Below are positions 1 to 6,055 of a stretch of 9,257 nucleotides of DNA, in pieces. A program made the translations under genes and the position numbers. Positions within the stretch are counted from its first letter, which is position 1, and each line of letters begins with the position of its first letter. The stretch is from Chryseobacterium gleum. GTDB taxonomy: Bacteria > Bacteroidota > Bacteroidia > Flavobacteriales_D > Sanyastnellaceae. Location of the stretch: the NCBI GenBank assembly GCA_945897395.1, contig CAMDFE010000049.1:1-9257 (forward strand), given 5' to 3'. The notes beneath the pieces were generated by a model. It was not told the origin of the DNA and searched no databases. It was given only the letters and a program-made list of their open reading frames with translations.

Positions 1-1992
1 GTTTGGTGTGAAACTGTTGGGTACAAACAGGGTGAATTCACACTTTTCATAAACAATCTCAATTGTTTCAGTTAGAGTTCCACAATAATTCGTTGACGTT
101 AGAGTGTATGTGCCTGTTACAGTAGGAATAATTGATGTACTTGTTTCAGATGTACTCCAACTGTATGTTTCAGCTAGATTTTCACCGGCGTTAAGCGTTA
201 TTGGAAGGTCAGAGCAGCGAGTGATAGAATCAGGCAGCACATCCATTGGAGCGTAGTCCATGAAGACGTCAATACTATCAAGAGAAATACAAACACCATC
301 ATTAACCACTACACTATAATTACCAGGAGAGGTAACACCTAGAATCGTCGCAAAACTGCTTGTGCTCCATGTGCCAGGAGCTCCTGCATTTAAACTTAAA
401 AGAGTTCCTTCACAAATGGTGGTGTCGTTCCCTAAGTCAACAATGGGAGGGAATTGAAAGGTGATATTCACGGTGTCGGCGCTTATACAGCCGAGTGTAT
501 TGAGGCTCTGTGAATAGAGGCCTGACGAGGTTGTCGTAATCTGATTAGAAATTACACTGGTGTTCCAAAGACCTGTTGAATTCGAATTTATTGTTGCGGT
601 TTCTCCAATGCAAAGAAATTGATCTTGTCCAAGATATACCGCTGGTGCAGAAATTTCATACGCGATAATACTTTCTGCTGTTGAGCAAAAATCGTTGAAC
701 AGCAAGACGGAATAATTGCCGCCAGAGGTAATAGGTAAAGTGGATGCTGTCGAGCCGTCAAGGTTCCAACTGAATGCTGTTGCGTTTGACAAGGGGTCGA
801 GAGTAATAATCTGTCCTGTGCAGAAATAAACACTGTCGGACCAAGTTGCAATTGGATATAGTAATTCAGAAATGATGATCGCGTCGTTCACACTACAGAT
901 GCCATTGAAAGCGGTGAATGTATAGGTTCCAGCTCCAGAAATTGTTGGAGCCGTTGTAGTTTGTCCGCTGGTTATTGAGCCTGTATTAGTTGTCCAGATC
1001 ATGTTGGTATATGCACCGGAAACTTGAGCGTTGAGTGTTAAAACGCTGTTGTCGCAAACAACGGAATCGGCAGGAACGTTTATAATCGGATAGGTCACCG
1101 TTGTTGCTAAAACGGAATATTGATGAGGTATTCCGCACAGGTCAGAATACGAAATGGTGAATGTGGTGTCTGAGGACAATATGGCATTGATGGTTGCTGC
1201 ATTTGGATTGTCGATGATGCCAGCGGGTTCCCACTGAATATTTGATGCAGCATTTGCAGGTGCGTTCAAAGTTAAAATACTGCCTTCACATATTGGTTGA
1301 GGCGGAACCAAAGGGTTTACGCTGCTTGGAAGACAAACCGTTTGTAAATTATTTAACCCTCCTGTGCTTCCTGCAAAACCATAGTAAACAATTGGGTTTC
1401 CTAAGAATATACTGTTGACCATGTCAATGGTTGCACTTAATCGTAGGCTGCAATCGAAGTAGCAACTGAAAATCATTGTTGGAGCATTCCATACCATGCG
1501 CACTTGGTGGCTAGTATTGTCCTCAATATTAGCATTTGTTGCATTGGCTTGAACGGGTCCAGCGAGGTTGTTCGCGGAGCCATGGTTAACAACACCGTTT
1601 TTCATGAAAGCAATGTGATCGTACCACGGGTCTGAGTTTGGACTTGCATTTTGGTAAGAATCAAACTCGACAGCGAATCCAGTAGGCAAGCCTTCGAATC
1701 CCATTCCTCCACCACCAATTCCTAAAACGTTGGTTCCGGCTGGCTGAAGGATGAAACAATTCCCGTCAGCCCCTCCATCGTTTGCTCCGAAACTCATTGT
1801 GAAATTTAAGTCAAAGCTCTGCGTTAAATTTATGGTTGAAGTAGACCAAACCGAGCCGTTTTGGGTATTGAAGGCAGGGGTAAGTGTGAAGCAATTCCCA
1901 CCAGTCGAAAAGGCGCTGCCATTTGTAACAAACTGTCCGAAGGTAGTTATAGTGAAAAGTACAAAAACAAATACAGCAAGTGTAAATCGCAT
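1..1992 (-). CDS. Secreted L-type lectin / Ig-like repeat protein with T9SS type B sorting domain (3' end cut by window edge)
   Basis: The minus-strand frame is open from an ATG at 1992 to the left edge, giving 664 codons with no stop. Residues 1-20 form a signal peptide (hydrophobic core LAVFVFVLFTITT, then FGQ). Residues 25-222 match L-type lectins: ADG at 75-77, a glycine run at 93-96, and a metal site E109-x-D111-x-Y113-x-N115, D121 and H126, which lines up with the concanavalin A Mn/Ca ligands E8, D10, Y12, N14, D19 and H24. Six Ig-like repeats follow, about 226-647. Each has a Cys pair with a Trp between (C235/W254/C286, C313/W333/C366, C391/W409/C436, C461/W476/C502, C527/W542/C568, C593/W612/C637). 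The last visible residues, VPNSFTPN, are the typical opening of the CHU_C gliding-associated C-terminal domain. Known for the family: export by T9SS and surface attachment. Inferred: a glycan-binding adhesin. About 85 residues are probably missing. The ligand cannot be read from sequence. Confidence 0.9.
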   Translation of the reverse strand, partial: MRFTLAVFVFVLFTITTFGQFVTNGSAFSTGGNCFTLTPAFNTQNGSVWSTSTINLTQSFDLNFTMSFGANDGGADGNCFILQPAGTNVLGIGGGGMGFEGLPTGFAVEFDSYQNASPNSDPWYDHIAFMKNGVVNHGSANNLAGPVQANATNANIEDNTSHQVRMVWNAPTMIFSCYFDCSLRLSATIDMVNSIFLGNPIVYYGFAGSTGGLNNLQTVCLPSSVNPLVPPQPICEGSILTLNAPANAASNIQWEPAGIIDNPNAATINAILSSDTTFTISYSDLCGIPHQYSVLATTVTYPIINVPADSVVCDNSVLTLNAQVSGAYTNMIWTTNTGSITSGQTTTAPTISGAGTYTFTAFNGICSVNDAIIISELLYPIATWSDSVYFCTGQIITLDPLSNATAFSWNLDGSTASTLPITSGGNYSVLLFNDFCSTAESIIAYEISAPAVYLGQDQFLCIGETATINSNSTGLWNTSVISNQITTTSSGLYSQSLNTLGCISADTVNITFQFPPIVDLGNDTTICEGTLLSLNAGAPGTWSTSSFATILGVTSPGNYSVVVNDGVCISLDSIDVFMDYAPMDVLPDSITRCSDLPITLNAGENLAETYSWSTSETSTSIIPTVTGTYTLTSTNYCGTLTETIEIVYEKCEFTLFVPNSFTPN

Positions 1993-1996
1993 TTCA

Positions 1997-2027
1997 CGAA
2001 AGTACGATGTTTTTAGAATAATAAAAA
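1997..2027 (-). promoter_or_regulatory. Putative promoter of the lectin gene, near-leaderless
   Basis: The minus strand carries TACTTTCG at 2004-1997, one mismatch from the Bacteroidota -7 box TAnnTTTG, and then TGAA and the ATG. Exactly 19 nt upstream, 2027-2024 reads TTTT, three of four bases of the -33 element TTTG. Those bases belong to the T-tract of the preceding tRNA terminator. Transcription from here would begin at or next to the start codon. This is inferred from motif match and spacing only. Confidence 0.5.
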
Positions 2028-2049
2028 AAAGCCCTCTATTGAGGGCTTT
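2022..2049 (-). terminator. Rho-independent terminator of tRNA-Val
   Basis: On the minus strand a perfect 9-bp stem (AAAGCCCTC at 2049-2041 pairing with GAGGGCTTT at 2036-2028) encloses the 4-nt loop AATA. The T-run starts inside the stem and continues to about 2023. It lies 6 nt after the last tRNA base, so it ends the tRNA transcript and insulates the lectin gene downstream. Confidence 0.9.
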
Positions 2050-2055
2050 ATAAAG

Positions 2056-2130
2056 TGGGAATTACTGGGTTCGAACCAGTGACCCTCTGCTTGTAAGGCA
2101 GATGCTCTGAACCAGCTGAGCTAAACTCCC
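2056..2130 (-). tRNA. tRNA-Val (anticodon UAC)
   Basis: A full cloverleaf of 75 nt can be folded by hand. The acceptor GGGAGTT pairs with AATTCCC with one G-T pair, and the D-arm is GCTC/GAGC. The anticodon arm is TCTGC-CTTACAA-GCAGA with UAC at the centre of the loop. The variable loop is GGGTC, and the T-arm is ACTGG-TTCGAAC-CCAGT. The discriminator base is A, followed by CTTT, so the CCA end is not encoded and must be added after transcription, as is common in Bacteroidota. UAC reads GUA and, with wobble, other Val codons. It has its own promoter and terminator. Confidence 0.97.
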
Positions 2131-2147
2131 TTCCGTTTTCAGGATTG

Positions 2148-2178
2148 CAAATATAGATAGTGAATCTGATTCTCCAAA
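2148..2178 (-). promoter_or_regulatory. Consensus Bacteroidota promoter for tRNA-Val
   Basis: On the minus strand TTTG (2178-2175) is followed by exactly 19 nt and then TATATTTG (2155-2148). This matches the TTTG-N19-TAnnTTTG consensus of the Bacteroidota primary sigma factor without mismatch. It starts 6 nt after the stop codon of the DUF5606 gene and lies 17 nt before the tRNA 5' end, leaving a short leader for RNase P to remove. Confidence 0.85.
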
Positions 2179-2183
2179 AAAAA

Positions 2184-2618
2184 TTATACGTTTTCTTCCG
2201 ATTCGTCTTCAGCGGAAGCTTCAGAAGTATCGAAATCAAGCATATCACGACTTTTTAAAAGTCCATACCAGCTAAATAATTTCTTGATATCGCTATCGTA
2301 AACACGATCCTCATCAAAGTCAGGAAGAACTTTTCTGAATTCTTCGCGCAACGCTGAGCCAGACAAACTGCTTGAAGGACCTTCAGCTTCCGCATAAACA
2401 TTTCTCATGTTTAAAAGCACTTGCTTCAACGACACATCTTCCTCATGGGTGAACATGCTAATGTCGGCCAAAGTGCTTACACGCTGTGTGCTTAGGATTG
2501 GCTGACGTTTTCCGTCGACTAAAGATTCTGCTACTACAGCAACTTTACCTGCCGACACCACTTTGAACAATCCGGATTTTCCAGATACTGAAATAATTTT
2601 TTCTAACTCTGTTGCCAT
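2184..2618 (-). CDS. DUF5606 family protein
   Basis: This is a 144-residue protein without signal peptide or membrane segment, so probably cytoplasmic. It resembles the DUF5606 family of Bacteroidota: the N-terminal ISVSGKSGLFKVV (9-21), the AVVAESLVDGKR block (27-38), the STQRVSTLADISMFT segment (43-57) and the VLPDFDEDRVYDSDIKKLFSWYGLL region (97-121). The C-terminus (128-144) is strongly acidic and probably disordered. The molecular role of the family is unknown to me. I place the start at the ATG at 2618, because the in-frame TTG at 2642 overlaps the -7 box and adds residues not typical of the family. It is divergent from the asparaginase gene, and no clear terminator precedes the tRNA promoter, so some read-through into the tRNA is possible. 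Confidence 0.85.
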   Translation of the reverse strand: MATELEKIISVSGKSGLFKVVSAGKVAVVAESLVDGKRQPILSTQRVSTLADISMFTHEEDVSLKQVLLNMRNVYAEAEGPSSSLSGSALREEFRKVLPDFDEDRVYDSDIKKLFSWYGLLKSRDMLDFDTSEASAEDESEENV

Positions 2619-2639
2619 ACTTATTTTTTTGAATGGAGG

Positions 2640-2647
2640 CAAATCTA
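2640..2647 (-). promoter_or_regulatory. -7 box of the DUF5606 gene
   Basis: The minus strand reads TAGATTTG, a perfect TAnnTTTG box, 21 nt before the chosen ATG at 2618. No good TTTG occurs 19 nt upstream (GATA there). The box overlaps the alternative TTG start at 2642, which supports the downstream ATG as the real start. Confidence 0.55.
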
Positions 2648-2694
2648 ATCAGTTCGAATAGAAAATTATCAATTCGATGTATAATTTTTCTCTC

Positions 2695-2702
2695 TAACTT
2701 GG
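2695..2702 (+). promoter_or_regulatory. Putative -7 box of the asparaginase gene
   Basis: TAACTTGG, one mismatch from TAnnTTTG, ends 4 nt before the ATG at 2707. A TTCG at 2673-2676 is close to the expected -33 position (18 nt spacing). If used, the transcript would begin at about the start codon. It shares the 88-nt divergent region with the DUF5606 promoter. Confidence 0.4.
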
Positions 2703-2706
2703 CCTC

Positions 2707-3729
2707 ATGAATGCAAACATTCTTATTCTTTATGCCGGAGGGACCATTGGTATGTGGGAAGATTCCGCAACTGGCACCCTTGTTCCACTTGATCTTAAAG
2801 ATTTAAATAAGTACCTTCCCGAGATTCAAGGGTTGAACGTTACCTATGAAGGAATTTCTCTGAAAACGCCCATTGATAGCGCTGAATTAACACCAACTGT
2901 TTGGACTGAATTGGTTGAAATCATTGAAACCAACTATGCGTCGTTCGATGGTTTTGTTATCCTCCACGGCACAGATACAATGGCCTACACCGCTTCGGCT
3001 TTGAGTTTTATGATTCAGGGTTTGAATAAGCCAATTATTCTAACCGGATCGCAATTACCACTGGGAAGACTTCGCACAGATGGAAGAGAAAATTTTATTA
3101 CAGCTATAGAAATTGCTTCGACAAGAAAAAACGATGAGCCGATGGTGCAAGAAGTGGCCATTTGTTTTGGAGAACGTCTCATGCGTGGCAATCGCAGCTG
3201 GAAAGCAAACACAGAAATCTTTGACGCGTTCGACTCTCCGAATTATGACAACCTGGCTACCATTGGAACACATATTATTTTCAATGAGCAAATTCTTTTT
3301 CGTTCTAATAGACCGTTGACCTTTGCAAAAGAAATGACGGAAGGTGTTGGTGTGTTGAAATTATATCCTGGTATTCTTCCTTCTTCTATTTCATACGCAT
3401 TGGCTCGTCCGAATATGAAGGTTTGCATTATTGAGTCCTTCGGTGCAGGGAATGTCCCTCGCAATGAAGAGTTTTTAAGTGTGTTCAGGGAAGCCGTTGA
3501 ATGGGGTGTTTCAATAATCAACATTTCTCAATGCAGAAGGGGAAGAGTAGATGAGCGACTATATAAAACTGGAAAGGCCTTCGCGGAAGTTGGGGCTATT
3601 TTCGGAAATGACCTGACTTTTGAAGCTGCCATTACCAAGAGTATGTTCTTGTTGGCACAAGGATTATCTGGAGACGATTTCCGTAAGGCACTGCTGGAAA
3701 ATATGGCAGGTGAGTTAAGTGAAAATTAA
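2707..3729 (+). CDS. ansA: Type I (cytosolic) L-asparaginase
   Basis: It hydrolyses L-asparagine to aspartate and ammonia. The 340-residue length fits the AnsA-type family of about 340. There is no signal peptide, which points to the cytosolic low-affinity type I enzyme rather than the periplasmic type II. Visible active-site elements are AGGTIGM with nucleophile T13, S58 in the substrate loop, HGTDTM with T89 and D90, and RGNRSWK with K166, i.e. both Thr-containing triads. The TASALSFMIQGLNKPIILTG segment (95-114) and the C-terminal NISQCRRGRV region also match AnsA. It is transcribed alone and divergently from the DUF5606 gene, and meets the TatD gene tail to tail with overlapping stop codons. 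Asparaginase and TatD genes are often near one another in Bacteroidota, as far as I recall. Confidence 0.96.
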   Translation: MNANILILYAGGTIGMWEDSATGTLVPLDLKDLNKYLPEIQGLNVTYEGISLKTPIDSAELTPTVWTELVEIIETNYASFDGFVILHGTDTMAYTASALSFMIQGLNKPIILTGSQLPLGRLRTDGRENFITAIEIASTRKNDEPMVQEVAICFGERLMRGNRSWKANTEIFDAFDSPNYDNLATIGTHIIFNEQILFRSNRPLTFAKEMTEGVGVLKLYPGILPSSISYALARPNMKVCIIESFGAGNVPRNEEFLSVFREAVEWGVSIINISQCRRGRVDERLYKTGKAFAEVGAIFGNDLTFEAAITKSMFLLAQGLSGDDFRKALLENMAGELSEN

Positions 3730-4493
3730 TCCAACGAAAACAATCGCTTCGCGTTCGCTGTGGTTAGTGTTGCAATCTCGTCGAAAGACTGTCCCAACGA
3801 TTTCGCAATAAATTCAACCGTGTGAGAAATGAACGCAGGTTCATTTCTCTTTCCTCGATGGGGCAATGGAGAGAGGTACGGCGCATCTGTTTCAACCACG
3901 AGTTTGTCCAAAGGAATTTTTTGAATACTTCCATCTTGATTTTTTTTGTAAGTGGAAGTAACCCCAATTACGAAATAGAAATTGTGGTACGATGAAATTT
4001 TTCGAATTTCATTTTCACTTCCGGTGAAGCAATGAAAGACTCCGCGCAGCTCAGGACTGTCATGCTCATCGAGGCATTCAAAAATCTCTTTGAAAGATTC
4101 TCGAGCATGAATAATCAAGGGCAGGTCAAATTCTTTGGCCCAATTAATTTGTTCGATAAATGATTTTTTTTGATTCTCAAGATTGTCTTGCTTCCAATGT
4201 AGGTCTATCCCAGTTTCACCAATGCCAATAGGCTTTACAATAGGAATAAGCGCTTTCATTCGACCTAAAACTTCTTCGAAGTCTTCGTTAACATCACAAG
4301 GGTGTAAGCCAATCATACTGTAAAAAAATGACGGATACTGCTCGCATAGCTTGAGCATAGGAGCAATGCTAGCTTCATCTATATTCGGAAGGAAAACCTT
4401 TTGTACTTCAAAAGATTTCGCACGTTCAACGACTTCATTCAGATCTTCCTGAAAAACGTCCAAATAAACGTGGCTGTGTGTATCAATTATCAT
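3726..4493 (-). CDS. TatD-family metal-dependent hydrolase (probable DNase)
   Basis: This is a 255-residue TIM-barrel amidohydrolase of the TatD/YcfH/YjjV group, a metal-dependent nuclease family linked to 3'-5' DNA exonuclease and repair or turnover roles. The expected metal ligands are present: D4-T-H6-S-H8, E93 in GIGETGID (90-97), H129 in LIIHARE, H154 in FHCFTGS and D203 in ETDAPYLSP. H64 in IGLHP is also conserved. The length is usual and there is no signal peptide. The ATG at 4493 lies directly behind a -7 box and begins the canonical MIIDTHSH. The last residues FSLD end in a TAA that overlaps the convergent asparaginase stop. Exact substrate (DNA, D-aminoacyl-tRNA or other) cannot be decided from sequence. 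Confidence 0.94.
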   Translation of the reverse strand: MIIDTHSHVYLDVFQEDLNEVVERAKSFEVQKVFLPNIDEASIAPMLKLCEQYPSFFYSMIGLHPCDVNEDFEEVLGRMKALIPIVKPIGIGETGIDLHWKQDNLENQKKSFIEQINWAKEFDLPLIIHARESFKEIFECLDEHDSPELRGVFHCFTGSENEIRKISSYHNFYFVIGVTSTYKKNQDGSIQKIPLDKLVVETDAPYLSPLPHRGKRNEPAFISHTVEFIAKSLGQSFDEIATLTTANAKRLFSLD

Positions 4494-4497
4494 TTCA

Positions 4498-4505
4498 CAA
4501 AAGTA
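4498..4505 (-). promoter_or_regulatory. -7 box of the TatD gene, near-leaderless
   Basis: The minus strand reads TACTTTTG, a perfect TAnnTTTG box, then TGAA and the ATG at 4493. The 15 bases TACTTTTGTGAAATG differ at one position from the corresponding bases in front of the lectin gene. No convincing -33 TTTG is seen at the expected spacing. Transcription would start at about the initiation codon. Confidence 0.6.
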
Positions 4506-4523
4506 GTGAGTTCCTTTTGAATG

Positions 4524-4531
4524 TATCTTGC
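4524..4531 (+). promoter_or_regulatory. Putative -7 box of the GT9 glycosyltransferase operon
   Basis: TATCTTGC, two mismatches from TAnnTTTG, lies 7 nt before the ATG at 4539. It overlaps the upstream in-frame ATG at 4521, which argues that this upstream ATG is not translated. It faces away from the TatD box 18 nt to its left, so the two promoters share a 45-nt divergent region. No -33 element is evident. Confidence 0.35.
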
Positions 4532-4538
4532 ACCCGAA

Positions 4539-5549
4539 ATGAATTCTAGGGCAAAAATTTTAGTGATTCGATTCAGCAGTATCGGAGATATTGTTCTGAC
4601 ATCCCCTGTATATCGAATCCTACAAGAGCAACTCCCGCATGGCGCGGAAGTACATTTGCTTACCCAAAGTCGCTTTGCTTTTGTTCAAGAAGCAAACCCG
4701 CTTGTAAATAAGATATGGGCAGTAGAGAAAAGTGGGATGGAAGTTTTAAACGAGCTGAAGGATGAGAATTTCGATTACATCATAGACCTACAGAATAGCC
4801 TCCGCTCAAGGAGTATTCGGAAAAAGTTGGCAGTGCTTTCTTTCCAAGTAAACAAACAGAACTTGCGGAAGTGGATTCAAATTAACCTAGGTCTCTGGAA
4901 AGGTTCTGTTGGACATATTGTTGATCGCTATCTCAGTACTCTTAAAACGTTTAAAATTTCTAATGACGGAAAGGGATTGGATTATTTCATTCCTTCAACA
5001 ACGAAATCCATCGAAGATTTACTTCCATCTGATTTCATTGAAAACAAATACACGGTTATCGCTACAGGCGGCGCACATGAGGGAAAACTTTGGAGTGAAG
5101 AAAATTGGACAGAACTCTCTGAAAAATTTCATGATGAAAGAATTATATGGATAGGTGGAAAGGAGGACTCAACTCAATTGAATCATTCCCCACTTCATCT
5201 CGATTTAATTGGAAAGTGTACCGTTCATGAAAGTGCTCGAATTCTAGAACATTCGAAAGCTGTGATTTGTGGAGACACCGGAATGATGCATATTGCATCT
5301 GCATTTAAGAAAGATATTATTGTTTTGTGGGGATGCACTACTCCAGAATTGGGAATGGGAGTTTACAGACCTCAGCCGAATGAAGGAGAGCATATGCATT
5401 CAGTGTATCTAAAGGCGAAACGAAAAGGACGACCATGTTCGAAGCTTGGAAATTATTGCAAATACGGTATGCACAACAAGTGTATAGACGTCATTCATGT
5501 GAATCATGTTGTAGAAGCATTTAATAAATTGAAAAACAAATGGCAATGA
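4539..5549 (+). CDS. Glycosyltransferase family 9 (heptosyltransferase-like)
   Basis: This is a GT-B fold enzyme of 336 residues, related to ADP-heptose:LPS heptosyltransferases (WaaC/WaaF/RfaF). The N-terminus KILVIRFSSIGDIVLTSP (6-23) is the acceptor-side motif, with D17 at the position of the family catalytic Asp. K183 and W185 in EGKLWSEENW and the donor-binding block CGDTGMMHIASAF (244-256), followed by IIVLWG, are GT9 hallmarks. Near the C-terminus C300, C307 and C315 form a Cys-rich stretch seen in Bacteroidota homologues. I chose the ATG at 4539 over 4521, because GT9 proteins usually start just before KILVI and 4521 falls in the likely promoter. The role inferred is transfer of a heptose or similar sugar in LPS or other envelope glycan at the inner membrane. 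It leads a three-gene overlapping operon. Confidence 0.9.
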   Translation: MNSRAKILVIRFSSIGDIVLTSPVYRILQEQLPHGAEVHLLTQSRFAFVQEANPLVNKIWAVEKSGMEVLNELKDENFDYIIDLQNSLRSRSIRKKLAVLSFQVNKQNLRKWIQINLGLWKGSVGHIVDRYLSTLKTFKISNDGKGLDYFIPSTTKSIEDLLPSDFIENKYTVIATGGAHEGKLWSEENWTELSEKFHDERIIWIGGKEDSTQLNHSPLHLDLIGKCTVHESARILEHSKAVICGDTGMMHIASAFKKDIIVLWGCTTPELGMGVYRPQPNEGEHMHSVYLKAKRKGRPCSKLGNYCKYGMHNKCIDVIHVNHVVEAFNKLKNKWQ

Positions 5550-6055
5550 AAACAGTATCACCAAAGGAAACGCTAACGATAGCTACGCATTTCGTACTTC
5601 CTGAAAACACCAACACGTTGGGAAATCTTATGGGGGGACAACTCCTGAATTGGTTAGACATTGCATCTGCAATATCAGCTCATCGGCTTTGCAAAAGAGT
5701 AGTGGTTACCGCAGCAGTGAACAACGTGTCGTTTCAACATCCCATTAAGTTGGGAGACATTGTTATCATTGAAGCGAAAGTCTCAAGAAGTTTTGCTACT
5801 TCCATGGAAGTGTTCATGGATATTTATGTTGAACACCACACCACAGGCGAGAAGATCAAATGCAATGAAGCTATCTATACGTTTGTTGCTGTCGATCAAA
5901 TGGGAAGTCCTATTCACGTTCCTGAATTACTTCCCGATACGAAGGAAGAGAAACTACGATTTGAAGGTGCCTTAAGAAGACGTCAACTACGTTTGATTTT
6001 AGCAGGAAAAATGAAGCCTGAAGACGCTAGTGAATTAAAGGCATTGTTTGCGTAA
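5540..6055 (+). CDS. Hotdog-fold acyl-CoA thioesterase
   Basis: This is a 171-residue cytosolic protein of the YciA/BACH-type acyl-CoA thioesterase family, hydrolysing fatty acyl-CoA to free acid and CoA. The hotdog signature is clear: N25 in PENTNTLGNLMGGQLLNWLD (21-40) with D40 as the likely catalytic acid, followed by the VTAAVNNVSFQHPIKLGD block (56-73). The C-terminal helix (about 147-171) is charged. The first ATG at 5540 overlaps the glycosyltransferase end by 10 nt. A second ATG at 5546 would give the common 4-nt ATGA overlap, and the two starts differ by only two residues. Its TAA overlaps the next ATG by one base (TAATG), indicating translational coupling in both directions. A link to lipid supply for envelope glycolipid is only a guess from context. 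Confidence 0.92.
   Translation: MAMKTVSPKETLTIATHFVLPENTNTLGNLMGGQLLNWLDIASAISAHRLCKRVVVTAAVNNVSFQHPIKLGDIVIIEAKVSRSFATSMEVFMDIYVEHHTTGEKIKCNEAIYTFVAVDQMGSPIHVPELLPDTKEEKLRFEGALRRRQLRLILAGKMKPEDASELKALFA

Noticed and set aside
588..851. 87-codon minus-strand frame within the Ig repeats
   Set aside because: It is in another frame of the continuous 664-codon lectin gene, which has clear domain content.
1751..2053. 100-codon plus-strand open frame opposite the lectin gene
   Set aside because: It lies antisense to the well-supported signal peptide and lectin domain, runs over the terminator, and its product has no recognisable features.
2048..2248. 66-codon minus-strand frame across the tRNA
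   Set aside because: It covers the tRNA-Val cloverleaf and its promoter and terminator. Part of its product is simply the translated tRNA.
2619..2642. Upstream TTG start for the DUF5606 gene
   Set aside because: The TTG overlaps a perfect -7 box, and the ATG at 2618 gives the usual family N-terminus.
4521..4538. Upstream ATG for the GT9 gene
   Set aside because: It adds MYLAPE, not typical of GT9 proteins, and overlaps the likely promoter.
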